Shown: piece by piece, positions 36,050 to 47,944 of the stretch
How the letters are laid out: every line of letters begins with the position of its first letter
Numbering within the stretch: position 1 is the first letter of the stretch
Assembly: GCA_001692895.1 (NCBI GenBank)
Contig: KV748231.1
Location: 915,888 to 979,887, forward strand
DNA: 64,000 nt
Reading direction: 5' to 3'
Origin: Cenococcum geophilum 1.58
Lineage: Eukaryota > Ascomycota > Dothideomycetes > Gloniales > Gloniaceae
Translations under genes and position numbers: made by a program
Notes under the pieces: model-generated
The model's input: only the letters and a program-made list of their open reading frames with translations
Databases searched by the model: none
Told to the model about the DNA's origin: nothing

Positions 36050-38110
36050 CTATCTATTAGCTATTAAGCTCCCGTTATGCTAATTCCTTAAGCTTTTTAT
36101 AACTAAATCTTACCCTACTAGTAACTGCCTTTATTAGGAAACTGGCCTAAAGGCCCCGTCTCGTATTAGCGCCTAAGGGAGGGTATTTTATAGCTATACG
36201 TATTCTGCTTTATATTACGTCGTTAAAGTCTTTTATATAATTAGTAATAAGGATTATAATTCCTTTATAGTATTTAAGTTTCTATAGAAAAATTAAAGTT
36301 AGGTTATTGCCTATATAATTTAAATAATTGTTGCTTTATAAATACGTTAACTTTATTTAATAAAAGTATAGTATTTTAATAGCTGGCTAGCCGGAAAGTG
36401 TAAGAAAGCAAAAATTTAACCTCCTTTATATTAGTGGCTAGGTCCCCACTAAATAACTAGAAGAGTTAGGCAAGTAGTAGCAGTTTAAATAAGTAGGGTA
36501 TACCGTGTAAAGCGGCTTTTATAGCTCTTTTAAAAGTCTTTTTATAGTTAAGGTCTTTCTAACTTTAGGAGGACTACTAATACTCTATATTAGTTTTCTC
36601 TAAGTATAAAGTAGAACGGAGCTCGTACTATAGTAGTATAATTAAACTACGTCCTTTACCTAGTATAAAATTATTAAACTAAGCCCTATTTGCGTAAGAA
36701 GCTATAAGAGCCTAAATAAGCTTCTTCCAGTCCTTTAGGATAGCAAGATTTTAAAAAAAGAGGGCATTTTACTTAATATTGCTAATATTGTTAACAGCAA
36801 ACTCTACTATAGGATATTAAATTAGCTTTATAGTTTTTTTAGCTCGTAAATCTAGGAACTTATACTAGAGCTTATTATTAAGACTAAACCCTAATATAGT
36901 TAGGCTGTAAATAAGTAAGTTCTTATATTTTAACTTAGTAGGCTCCTTGCTATTACTCTTAACTTTATTAAGTTTTTTCTTAGCCGGTTCGCCAAAACAA
37001 ATCGTCTAAATATTATTGGTTTGGTATTTTCGCTACTTATTAATGCTAGGTTTAGCGTAGTTTAGATTATTCCCTTAGAAAAGTACCGGGTTAACTATAA
37101 CCTAACTATTAATAGACAATCTAAAGGGCTTTCCTTTCTCTATATAAAAGGCTTTGCCTTTATACTATTGGTGGTGCGTCCCTATTAATAAAATTAATTT
37201 ATAACCGCTATTAGTAAGTTCTCGCTTCTCCTTCTTTATATTAGGGTGATATTTAAGGGGAAAATATACAAGGCTGTATATTAGCTTCAATCCCTAAAAC
37301 TTCTAAATGGCGGCTGCGGTTATAGCTTTACCAAATTTTTTACTATTAAAATCTAGATACTAACCTTAAATGCGGAAATATTTATCTCCTTTATCGTCCT
37401 CTTTTACTTCGCCTAAGTTAAATCTCGTGCATCTATGCTTCTTAGTGCTATAGTATTTCCTATATACTAATTTATTCGACTTAAAAAGAGTCTAAAGTAG
37501 ATTAAATGTAATTTCTCTGCTATCTTATAGCGATTTAAGGCGCTGTTTTATTAAGATATATGCATCCCTAATATAGTTCACTAAGAGGTTAAAGTGGGTG
37601 CTGTTCTCTAGGGCTCCCTTATAAGCTTCTAGCTTAGAAAGGAAGTAGTATAATATATTCCACTCTATTTAGTCTTAAGTTAGCAGCCAATCTAGGGCCC
37701 AATAGATAGGGTTTTATACCGTAGGTTTGTCTTCCTTAAGGAAAGTTCTATTTACACCTTTTAGAACGGACCTAAGTATATCCTATAGGCCTTTAGACTT
37801 AATATTAATAAGGTACATTATACGTTTAGTCTTCTTATCTATTATTTTACCATTAGTAATATAAATCTAGTAGCTATTTTCGTGCTTACTAATATATATA
37901 AATAACAATTATATATTCATTATATGCGTCTACCTTAGAAGGTACTATAAAGGATTTAACTATCTTATATTTTAAGGTTGTATTATTCTAGCTATATACG
38001 GCAAATTAACTAGGGTTATACTTTCGGTTTAGTAGGGATATACATTTTATTAACTATTTTATACTCTACCTTTAAAGCTTAGGCTCTTGGTTTTTAATGT
38101 TAGAAACTGT
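36050..38110 (-). pseudogene. AAA ATPase (DUF7025-like fungal family), RIP-degraded
   Basis: The minus strand, ignoring stops, matches my knowledge of the large fungal AAA family with an N-terminal DUF7025 region: KPRAQALKVEYKIVNKMY-like text near 38050, KYFRIQGQYLDFNSKKFG near 37370, FPLKYHPNIKKEK near 37260 and VIVNPVLFQGNNLNYAKPSI near 37080. The AAA domain is much worse: YELRSTL stands near the expected Walker A, NKVNVFIKQQLF near 36330 stands for the DExx/Walker B region, and the final third is frameshifted. TAA/TAG stops are frequent. A dead accessory gene. Confidence 0.65.
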
Positions 38111-41100
38111 CTATAGCTTAAGGCTTAGTAGCCTTAGGAGAGTTTATAGCGCTAGGTATTGCTTTTACTGCCTTTAATACGCCTTTAAGCAGCTCTATAA
38201 GGTAAAGTATAGTAACTAAGTCTAAGGGCGGTATAACTGGGCTAGAAAGAGGCGTTTATAGACTTTTATAGCTAGGAGGGGTATCTAGAGACACCTTATA
38301 CGGCTTTATAGTCTTAGGCTAGTTTAACATTATTGCTTTATAAAGCTTTGGTAACGTAGTGCTAAATTAAAGTATAAAATTGGTAATGAGCTAAGTGTAT
38401 AGAGTAAGGAGCTAAGTGTAGAGAAAATTGGTAGTATTAATTCTTAAATAAGATCCGCCCTTTTTATACCTAGCGATGCGATATACTATATAAATGCTTT
38501 CCCCTATTTATCCTAGGAGACGCTATGTTATATATATTAACATTAGTTCCGATATAGTAAAGGACCGAGTAAATATTATACGATCTTGCCTTAACTATAG
38601 AAATAGAGCTAAGACCTATATTTAGGAGCTTAGCGGATCTTATACCACGGTTATATTCTTACCATCGCTGCGGAGGTATCGCGAGGGCTTATATACGGGA
38701 TTCTTATTCTAACTATTAGAGTTATACCAAAACTAATATAACTGCATTGGTTTATATACGGTAGTAAAGGTAGATATTATAAATTAAGGGAAAGAGATAC
38801 GTATATAGTATTAGATGCGCCTTTTAAACAAGAGAATATTTAAATAAGCCCCTATTAAATATAAGCGATATTACTAAGCCCTATACTGCCCCGCACTTTA
38901 AGCTATTAAATTAGGCCAAGGATTTTAGAGAGATATACGGGCAAAATAGAACAGGTAATAGAAATTATTGCATTAGAATATAGCCGCGGTCAGTTTAAAC
39001 TTAGGTTCCCGCTATATGGTCCAGTCCGGTCTAGTTGCATTTTTATTTTACCTTAGTCTTATTCTTTTTTTATCTTATCTAGTCCGCTTCTATTAGCTCC
39101 TATGCCATTTTAGCCTTATTCGTTCGTTTTTAATTCTGCTATATCCTTAAAGTCTATTAAATTAAATGACTGGTTAATCGAATAACTTAAGAAAGAAAGA
39201 GCGGCATTTAATAACGATACGTACCCATTACTGTTATACTAAATTAATGCGTTTAGATCGTGTTATGATTTACTATAAGAGGATATAGTATCCCTAGCGG
39301 AGCGGTTAAAATAAAGTTATAGTAAGAGGCTATAAGCACGCACTTTTTTAACGGATATCTTCCTAGGCGTAGGACCTAAAGTGTTCCTATTATATATCTT
39401 AGCAATACCTATCTTAAAGTTATATAAAATAACGCTAAAGGGCCTCCTTCTAAAACTTTAAAGTTGGTGGAAGTCTGCCTCGCGCCTATAAGGACTAATA
39501 GCGGTTATAATAGAACTTTGTAAGGCTAATTTAATTAGCACCTTAATTTCCTTATCTTAGAAACGTTAGTTTTTAAAGATTACTTTTACCACTAGTAGAC
39601 AAACTCTTTTATCTTAAATAACTTTATTACTAATTCTTAATAGAGTAAGGCCTATTATAAAGCACATATACTCCTTTATTAGAGAGTTACTTACTAGGCC
39701 TTAATATAGATCTAGACCTAGGAATTACACCTACTTAGACTCTGCAAACTACGTATACCTAAGTTATATACTAAACACTAGGTATATATAACTCCTCCAC
39801 TCTTAATAACTAATTATTTATTTGTAGTAGAGCAAGACTTAGCGTAAAAAGAAAGCGCTCTTATATTAGATATATAAAAGACAAATTGTTTAAGAACCTC
39901 GTCCCCAAACTTTAATAATAGCGTATTTAAAGATAGATGCCTTATTAGATTCTTGTTCTAACGCTACGTTAGTTTTAAACCTTAAATTTATAGATTTATT
40001 TAGCTTCCTATAGTAATATAAGGCTAGCTACCCGAACTTATAAATAACATATCTGTATATTGGTGTGCCGTTACTATTTTATTAACATTAACTTGGAACC
40101 GACTCTTAGATTAAGCGTAAAAGTGGAATTCTCTCTTTAATTAAGTGAGGCGTTACTTTAATATATGCTTGCTTTAAGAACTATAGCGGTAAAAGTACTA
40201 GATAGAAGGACTACTAAATAGCCTATAAGTTTTACTAGGCCCTATAATAACGATAATAAAACTAGTACCCTTATTTAGACCTATAACTACGTTCCTTATT
40301 AGGTTACTAAAGACTCTAACAGCCTTACTAGCGCTATGTTTCTTAATAAGGATTATATAAACTAACGAGTCCACTATCTTAAAGTCTATGCTAATTGTCT
40401 TAGGGTTTATAACAAGATCTACTTTAAACTAGATAGTATTTAGCAAAAATATATTCCTATAAGCCCTATAATTATCTTACTAATTATATAGCCTTCTCCT
40501 TAAGCTTATAATTATCTTACGCGATATTATCTACCAGCGTTATTTAACTTGCCCTAGCTATAATTAGGGCCCTTATATAGTCTAGCGTAAGGCAGGATAA
40601 TATATATTTAGAAAATAGTGCCCTATTATATAAAGGCCGTCTAAGATTAGATTAAGGTCTTTGTTAATAGTATACGAGATTTAATAAGGGGGTAGGTCTC
40701 TTAGCGCGCGCTTAGTAAAATCCTATGGTAATAATTTAAGGTAATAATTGCAAGGCTTAGTTAAGGGGAAGAAGCGTTTATACATAAAAATGCATCTTCT
40801 ACTAAGGGGAGGGCTTGGTTGGGGGTATCCTCTAGGTAAAAGGAGGCGAGAACGTATATATGCTTACTAAAAGTACTGCCTATAAAATAAGTAACTATAT
40901 AATTGCTATAAGGATAAAAAGTTGCTTATATACAATTTACCTTAAAGTTTTAGAGGTATTATTAAGCTAATAAAATTTTAGAGAAAAGGGGCTATTTACG
41001 TAAAGCTAAAAAAGTTAAGTTAATTAAAATAAAGAGGGCCTATATACTATATAGCAAACTATAAAGTATACATAATATTTAAAAGAATATATAAGTAGAA

Positions 41101-41713
41101 GCGTATAGCACGAGAAGGCGAAATATGCCTTATTTAAAGTGATACTAGCTATAAACGTTAATACCCAACTTATATAATGGCTATCCCTTTAGCTTTTAGT
41201 GGAGTGGATATTATATACCTAATAGCTAAGGGTTAAGCGCCAGACTGTTAGATGCGGCTCACCCTAGCCTATAGTATTAGTGTTAGTTAATATAAGCAGC
41301 TCTTGCTTACCGACTGCAAATAATAGCTTTTACTTAGCCTTTTAACCTTTTTATAGATATTTGTGGCTAACTTTTATTTAATAAGGCGAACTAGTAGGTA
41401 ATAAGTGCCTATATATAGCTAGTTTAGGACTATCCTAATTACGATTTGGGTATTAAACACACTAAAGGTTAGGTTTAAGATCGCTACCATAAACTTAATC
41501 CCTAAAAGGAGTCCAGTTAAAGAAAATAGAAAACCTAAAAAATTAATTATAGCTTTATCCCTAAAGATAGATAACTCCCCTAGATGGCTATACTTTAGTT
41601 ATCTCCTACATTAAATCTATTCTTACTAGACCCTCTGCGCCTAATCGCCTTAATACTTCTCCTTATCTATAGTACTTCTAGGCTTATATAGAAACTCTTA
41701 TACTAATAAACTT
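38111..41713. other. AT-rich block with unassigned coding-like stretch
   Basis: The plus strand from about 39050 to 40720 reads as protein-like text when stops are ignored (for example DWLIE*LKKERAAFNNDTYP near 39170 and ARTFLTDIFLGVGPKVFLL near 39340). I do not recognise the family. No terminal repeats were found. Stops are TAA/TAG and composition is RIP-like. The parts at 38111-39050 and 40720-41713 show nothing I can name. Confidence 0.3.
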
Positions 41714-42670
41714 ACACCGCATATGCAACCTTACTAAAAGGTAGCGCTATACTCCAAAACTTACGCATACCCATCTTACCATCAAAAACAATCAATCTTC
41801 CAACTTGTAAGACCTAATTCCTACTACCTAGTGACCTAGAGGTGGATTTATTTATCGTTTTACCCCCTTCTTCCTAATAGAAAAATTTCTCTCGGGGTGG
41901 TCCTAGCTTATAAGCGAGGTATAGATAGGAATACCAAAACTACAAAATAGGGGCTAGTTTTCTACTACCTTTTAGCCTAATCTCCCCAGAAATCTTCTAG
42001 TAGGATTAGTAAGAAGAAAGGGTATAACGTACCCTACGGGCCAGTGGGCCCAGCAGGCCAGTAGGCCACTTTAAAAACTCACCAAAAATTAGGAAATTAA
42101 CACCTTAATATCTTAACAACCACTTAATAATAAATTCTAATATACTTTATAGCTTCTATTAAAGTTATATAGTAAATGGTTTAGTAGTTTTTAAGATATA
42201 GTAGTTTAGCCTTATTTTGGCCCCTAAAATTTAATATCTTAAAAACTACTAAACTATTTACTATATAACTTTAATAGAAGCTATAGAGTATATATAAAAG
42301 TCTAAATCTAAATTATTAGAATTTATTATTAAGTGGTTGTTAAGATATTAAGGTGTTAATTTCCTAATTTTTGGTGAGTTTTTAAAGTGGCCCACTGGCC
42401 TACTAGGCCTACTGGCCCATAGGGTACATTAAAGATAGTAATAACTAGGAACCCCCCTATAAGATATAAAATGCCAAGGCCTAATAGGTCTAAAAAAAAC
42501 CTCCTATAGAAATAAGTAATAAAGATTCTACATCTACCTTTTCTCCCCCTTTTCCCTCTCCTGGCCCGTTTAGGATAGGAGAAAAAAGAGAATATCCTTA
42601 GTCTTCTCCTAAAAAAGAAAACCAAAAACCGGTAAAAAAAGATAATAAAACTAATAGCTATTACGGATAG
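41714..42670 (+). mobile_element. LINE fragment (Tad1-like), copy 2, with MITE insert
   Basis: The left part matches 5828-6360 (with about 250 bases missing around the place corresponding to 6070-6300). After the MITE, 42430-42670 matches the start of ORF1 (6465-6685), including ATGCCAAGGCCTAATRGGTC near 42471. The match stops at ATTACGGATAG near 42670, where Gypsy sequence begins. It is a 5' fragment, not a full LINE. Confidence 0.7.
42027..42429. mobile_element. Long-TIR MITE (Tc1/mariner-type TA target), copy 2
   Basis: 403 bp, nearly fully self-complementary, starting ACGTACCCTACGGGCCAG and ending with the inverse (CTGGCCCATAGGGTACAT). TA flanks both sides (42025-42026, 42430-42431). The corresponding unoccupied TA lies at 6361-6362 in LINE copy 1. 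The inner arms match copy 1 of the MITE at 11864-12289, while the outer GC-rich blocks differ. Confidence 0.9.
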
Positions 42671-44350
42671 TATAGCTATAAAAAAAAGGATAAAGATATT
42701 AATAAATCTTTATATAGATCTTATAGAATTAATAAATATAGTATAAAAGAAAATAAAAAGATATTATAACGCTAAAAGATCTAAGGAACCAGATCTTAAG
42801 GAGGGGGATAAAGTGTGGCTACTATATAAAAATTTTAAGAGTTAACAACTAAGTAAGAAATTAAACTATGTTAAACTAGGACCTTTTAAAATTATATAAA
42901 GGATTTTACTAATTATATTTAAGTTGGACCTACTAGCTAAAATAAAAATCTACCCTATATAGTATATTGTAATACTAGAGCTAGTATATAGGAATATTAA
43001 GCCACTAATTTATAAAGCAGATATGTATAGAGGGTAAAAAGAAAATAAATAGTAAGTTTTAAAGATCGTTAATTATAAGGACGTTAACAATAAAATATAA
43101 TATAAAGTTAAGTGGATAGGCTATAATAAAACTACCTAAGAGCTACTATAGAACCTAAAGAACGCTATAAAAAAGGTATAGGAGTATTTAGAGAAAAAGG
43201 GTTAAGTAATATTAAGAAGGAGCTAAAGATAAAGGGATTAGTTAAAGGCAATAAACGAGCCGGATTATTTAAGGGATCTACTACTAGCATATTAGTTATT
43301 TCCACCTTATTTTAATTAGAATCCTTTTTAGCCTTTTTAGCCTTAAGCTTAAAGAGACCTTATTTAATAAGACGCAACTCTTTTAAGTGCACCTTTTTAT
43401 AACCCTTTATTAGACGGCTTAGGCGAGTATAAGTATCTAGTTAAGATTTTAGAGCCTAAGACATCTTATTAGAATAACGCTAAACTTTAATAAGGGCCTT
43501 AGCTAGCTTACTTTCTAGTTTTTCGGCTACTACTAATACGCAAAACCCTAAGACAAATTAGATAACTAAATAATTATAAAGATTAATAAAATACGCATAC
43601 TTAGCGTTAAAGATAAATTAAATATTATAAGATGATTATATGTTTGCTTACGTATACTTAGCGTAAAAAGAAGGTTAGCAACTGGATAGAGCCGCAATTA
43701 TAATATATACTAACTTCTCCTCCGTATAATAAGAGTAGGATAGTATAACTTTACTAAGAGAAAGAATAAATATTACTAACTAATTACAATAATTAGACAT
43801 AAAGGATTTAATAAAAGGTATTAGAAATAATAAAGGTTATTAAATTAAAAATAGGAATGCTATACCTTTAATAAATAACTTAGAGATATAAGATATCTTT
43901 AAGGACGAAAATAAAGAGAAGGGGGATAGTGTTACAGACCTTATATCGGCAGTAGTAGCACTATTAAAAAGATATATAAATAGACTAGTGATAGAAGTAT
44001 AGGAGGTGCTAAAACTTGTTAAACTATAGGATAAGGGGTAACCGAGTTATATAGTTAGTTACGTTATAGATTTGGAACGTAGGAACGTAGAAACGTAGGA
44101 ACGTAATATACTAACGTACTAATATACTAACGTACTTAGTACATTTCTTAGGCGCAGTATTATATATTTAAAGGACTATAATCCCTACCTAGATCGTTCC
44201 CTTCTTTGTAGTAAATCTTAGAATATAATTAGAGTTAATCTATTAAGTAACTACTTTACTAGTTATATTACCGTTGCTAACTATTCCTTAACTTATATAT
44301 CTAGCCCATTATTAAGTTTACCATAGTTCTTGCTATAAGGCTTCGTTATA
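42671..44350 (+). mobile_element. Gypsy 3' fragment (same family) with LTR
   Basis: Bases 42671-43220 match 22305-22850 of the large Gypsy element: the integrase C-terminus and chromodomain region, with text such as KSLYRSYRIN and PIQYIVILELVYRNIKP. A purine tract (GAGAAGGGGGATAG) precedes an LTR at 43930-44350. The region between (43220-43920) is diverged. The 5' side is lost and joined to LINE sequence. Heavily RIP-altered. Confidence 0.75.
43930..44350 (+). repeat. Gypsy-family LTR, diverged
   Basis: 421 bp, starting TGTTACAGACC and ending GGCTTCGTTATA. The second half (44165-44350) aligns with the LTRs at 16245 and 23575 (shared words CCCTACCTAGATCGTTCC and CTTAGAATATAATTAGAGTT). The first half differs and holds a short repeat of GGAACGTA and ACTAACGTACTAATAT at 44079-44146. 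Confidence 0.7.
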
Positions 44351-44960
44351 ATAGGACTACTAGATTTAAAACCATATATACTAAATCTTAAGAGATAAGT
44401 CTCTTTAACTAACTAGTTAATACCTTAACCGCATTTAATAACCTAAGGGTAAATATAGGAGTAATATATTAGTAATATAGGGGATTATAAGAAAAGGATT
44501 ATAAGAAAAGATTATAGATTATATCTTAGCAGTTAAAGACAACGGTAAGCTAAGGCTCTATATATTAAATCCTATACTAAAAGGTTCTATAGAACTATAT
44601 TAGAATACTAAATTACCTATAATACTTATAATTAATTATAAACTGATATAAAGGCTTAGAAGTAAAGTTGTATAAAAATCCCTATATTAGCCTAAGTAGT
44701 TACTAGTATACTTCTAGTAGGCTTTTAATAGGTCTCCTAGTAATCCTTATATCTTTTCTCTAGTAATATTTTTTCCTTATTAAGGTTTTATAGGAGTTTA
44801 AAGTAGGGGTTAAATAGATAGATAATATATAGCGGTATACCAACGTCTCTTTAATATCTCTCTAAACCCCTTCTAAAATAAGCCCTTATAATCTCCCTAC
44901 CGTAAGGTAATAGCGATTAGGGGCTAACCGTAAGAAGGGGGGGGGCAATATAAGGGATAT
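44351..44960. other. AT-rich remnant before LTR, possible retroelement 3' end
   Basis: Reads poorly. A stretch near 44520 (AVKDNGKLRLYIL) resembles a retroelement RT entry segment. The block ends in a nine-G purine tract (near 44937) followed by the LTR-like sequence, as at the 3' end of an LTR retrotransposon. Element type is not determined. Confidence 0.35.
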
Positions 44961-45218
44961 TATTGCGGACACCTCGGGTTGCCCTCAGGACAACCCCTGG
45001 ACGCCCCTCGGATGGTCGCCGGTTACGTGCCGGAGGCACGTGCCCGTAGTATATAGTCTCCACGATCCCGGAGGCCTTACCTCCTCAAGGATTCGTCTCT
45101 CTCACCAATCTATCCTGTTCCACAATCGTGCCCTTATAGCCCCCTGTCTATAAAGTCCCCTCACAAAGAGCGATAGAACGGCAGTAGATAAGAATTATCT
45201 AATTATTACTGTGTAACA
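44961..45218. repeat. LTR-like sequence at the edge of the AT-rich block
   Basis: 258 bp of balanced composition. It starts TATTGCGGACACC (a TGTTGCGG start with one G-to-A change would fit) and ends GTGTAACA, giving TGTT..AACA ends. A G-rich tract lies just upstream. It contains short hairpins, for example GGCACGTGCC-type words near 45030. No target duplication was found, so the outer limits are uncertain. Confidence 0.45.
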
Positions 45219-45317
45219 CTCATACGCCCAGTACCATGGCCTCCAAGTGCCGTTAAATTCATCCCCCCTCATTACTACCATATTATTAGGCTCTCCGGAT
45301 AAGCTCTGTCAACCAAT

Positions 45318-46392
45318 TTACAACTTCTGCCCCTCAAACCCCACCTCAACAATCTGATCCATTCCTTCGTACGGCGGAAGATCCAGTCCATACTTCTCCG
45401 CCATCTCGGGACTTAAGAAACTATACTACTAAGTCAACGTTCCGTGGCGTACTCGTGGCATTCCGCCCTATTCGCAGGGGAAACGTAAACCTACCGGCCT
45501 CCGATAAAATGTCTCCCCCTGAACCATTCGACCAAGGGCTTTGGAGCAGTCAATGATATAAGAGCTTCTGGCTGGAAATCTTTCCCAGGACCCGAAGGCG
45601 GTGGTCCGTTCTCGATATTCCAGGAAGATGGCGCATCAACTGCAAGAATGGGAACTGTAGTGTCTCGCAGGGCTTCGATGACTTTGGGAAAAGGTTCACG
45701 GACTTCACCGGAGAAGGAGAAGCCTGGTTGGCAGGTTTAGTCCACTGTCAGAAAGGGAAGAATGGAGCTGAGGAGTCAATAGTACCAAATATAGCGTCGA
45801 CGACATGGTCAGCATGCTTCAAGGCTGTTTCAAAGTCCTCAGTGAAAGGAATACCGAGGTCTTTTAACTGTTTGGTAAGGCGCTAGGCATGGGTGAGCTA
45901 TAAGTCGTTGTAGAAGGTGCCAGGATTTGTCACCTGGTAGAGCTCATTTTTGCTCTGCTTGGGATAATACATCATTGGCTGGTATCCATAGTGCCAGAGA
46001 TGCCTTGCTGCTACAAGACCATCACCACCTGCCATCTATAAGCCGGGCTGCACAGATATGACATATTATCCACAGGTATCACCATTATTGCCAGGTCCGC
46101 AGGCTACTAGGATCCGCCTCCCTTTGTTAAGCGGCTGTAGCTTAAAGACTTATACGTGAAATTAGCTCTCGAATAAGTTCACCATGAACCAAAAATAGCT
46201 ATGGATGATGTCTTTCTCATACCAGCCTGTGAAACTGATAATCCTGCCAACTCCATTAACTGATCGATGGAAAAGGCCCCGGTGCTCATAAGCTCCTTGT
46301 CTAGCGCAGCAGCATTCTTTGCTGAAAGAGTCTGGGGTTTGTGTTAGAGTAACAGGAGAATAAGGATGGCGGGACTGTACTCTTAAAGTCAT
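45318..46392 (-). CDS. naxe: NAD(P)H-hydrate epimerase (YjeF N-terminal family)
   Basis: The enzyme epimerises R-NAD(P)HX to S-NAD(P)HX, so the partner dehydratase can repair hydrated cofactors. Seven exons can be joined with GT..AG introns and an unbroken frame: 46392-46381, 46331-46223, 46148-46083, 46028-45934, 45882-45786, 45723-45495, 45420-45318. They give 236 residues, the usual size. Features: N-terminal helix [17 protein letters not shown], glycine loop CGPGNNGGDG (about 57-66), [12 protein letters not shown] (about 123-134), VDAPSSW (155-161) and C-terminal [21 protein letters not shown]. No stop or frameshift appears once introns are removed. An LTR lies 100 bp past its stop and a Tc1 element starts 117 bp upstream of its ATG. 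Family confidence is high; exon 1 (12 bases) is the least certain. Confidence 0.88.
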
Positions 46393-46508
46393 TTCCCTGA
46401 GCTGTTTTGAACGCTTCCTCGGCTTTGGGAGTTGAGGATCGGAACCTATGGCTGGAAGGAGACTTCGGACGCCTAGAGGGGAAAGCGATTACATCACACT
46501 GCTTAGTA

Positions 46509-47944
46509 GCCGAAATAAGTGTCGGTTTGGGGCACGTGCGCGCCCCACCCTGAGCATGCCTCACAATCATAACAAACCTTACAACACCACCATTTCGCAC
46601 CCAAATTCGTTCGCTGCAATTACTAATTATAACCCAAGTTACCAAGGAGCCTACATCCTAAAAAATACGGGCAAAACACTTTACCCCACCCCTAGAATTA
46701 TACTATAATGCTGGGGAAAATAAGCATCTAAAGACTCCTCCACGCACAGGAGTTCTCTACGCCAAAATCTTTGGCTAATTACTAGGTAAGGCTATTCCTC
46801 CGGCTATTATATAGCAGGCTACTAGAATTATAGAGCACTCTTAGTAACGTATTGTGGCCTTAAAGCAATGCAGAACTATATATAATTTTAGGCTAGAAAT
46901 AAGAGGGAGAAATCGAGCTCTTACAAAGGAAGATACCCACGCTATTGCCGTGTATTTAGACGACCCTAATCTCAATTAAGACTTAAAATCAGCCCTATAG
47001 CAGACTATTATTTAAAAGGCCCTAAATTATAAAGATCTTCTAATGGTTCTAACTTAAAGAACAGGTTGCTAACCTCTTGGAAATAAGCTAATTTAAAGAG
47101 CCATAAAAAAGGATAAAGGATATATTAATGCAAAGATAGAAGAAAAGAAGTGGCTTAACTAGGAGCAGGCAGATAGAAGAAAGAATTGGTACTATTTATA
47201 GCTAGAAAAAAGACCCTATCCNAAAGACTNGAATAATATTGCTTTTTATAATAAATATNACTTTAGTTTAGGTNTAGAAGAAACCCATAGAATTAAGAGA
47301 AGAAGTAGTAATCTTTACCGCTATTTACCACAGAATATTTATAGNAAGAAGGGGGTTACTAAAAAGGATNAAAAGGAGAAGGCCTAAGAGAAGAAGCATC
47401 TTAAACTGTTTAATNTCTTTATTGTTATTAGNAGGACCTAAAAAAAGTTNTTCTTATATAAGGTGGATAACTAGGTAGGTAAGATAAATTTAAAAGCCTA
47501 TACCAAGCAGGTGTTACCATAGCTTCTTTTAAAGTTTAATATTAAGGGAATTACTTTATGCNAGGATNNAGATTNAGCGCATAAATNAAGGGAGTCTTTA
47601 GCCTGGGTAAAGGAATGGGACTTAAAGCTTCTAACATTGCCTGGTCTATNACTAGATCTATNAATTATAGAGTCCTTAGCCCATCCTATTAAGAAGAAAT
47701 TCCATTCAAAGCGCGTNGAAGAGGACACAGCATTAGAGCGTTTTATAGATGTTTAGGAGAACCAAGTNGATCAGGAGAAGATTGCAGAGATNTACAGCTG
47801 GTACACGAAGCGCCTACATGAGTGCATTAGGGCTGACGGGCAGATGACTCGATATTGAATTGATTTGGCTGTATTATGGTATTGTGATCGTGAACTATGA
47901 TTTTGGTGGGTGCGCACGTGCCCCAAACCGACACTTATTTCGGC
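46509..47944 (+). mobile_element. Tc1/mariner transposon with ambiguous bases
   Basis: 1436 bp, flanked by TA (46507-46508, 47945-47946). Terminal inverted repeats are identical for 33 bases, starting GCCGAAATAAGTGTCGG; similarity fades beyond. It holds one degraded transposase. Single N characters are scattered from 47222 to 47792 only within this element. It lies in the region upstream of the epimerase gene. Confidence 0.85.
46720..47858 (+). pseudogene. Tc1/mariner transposase, degraded
   Basis: Ignoring TAG/TAA, the plus strand gives an N-terminal helix-turn-helix part and a DDE domain. Segments include LTKEDTHAIAVYLDDPN (about 46925), LLLKFNIKGITLC followed by D-x-D-S-A-H (about 47520-47585, second catalytic Asp), then WVKEWDLKLLTLPGLSLDLSI (about 47610) with IIES providing the Glu, and HPIKKKFHSKR. 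Spacing fits the DD34E class. The C-terminus ends ADGQMTRY at 47858. Stops replace Gln codons and several N fall in codons. Not functional. Confidence 0.75.

Noticed and set aside
1-44950. tRNA or rRNA genes in the AT-rich block
   Set aside because: I looked for paired arms and GTTCRA-type loops and saw none that fold convincingly by eye; a tRNA scan was not possible.
45318-46392. Initial reading of this gene as a frameshifted pseudogene
   Set aside because: Apparent stops fall in seven-exon introns with proper GT..AG ends; the joined frame is complete (711 bases).
46301-46645. 114-codon minus-strand ORF running upstream of the epimerase start
   Set aside because: It is in a different frame from the epimerase exon 1 and crosses into the Tc1 inverted repeat.
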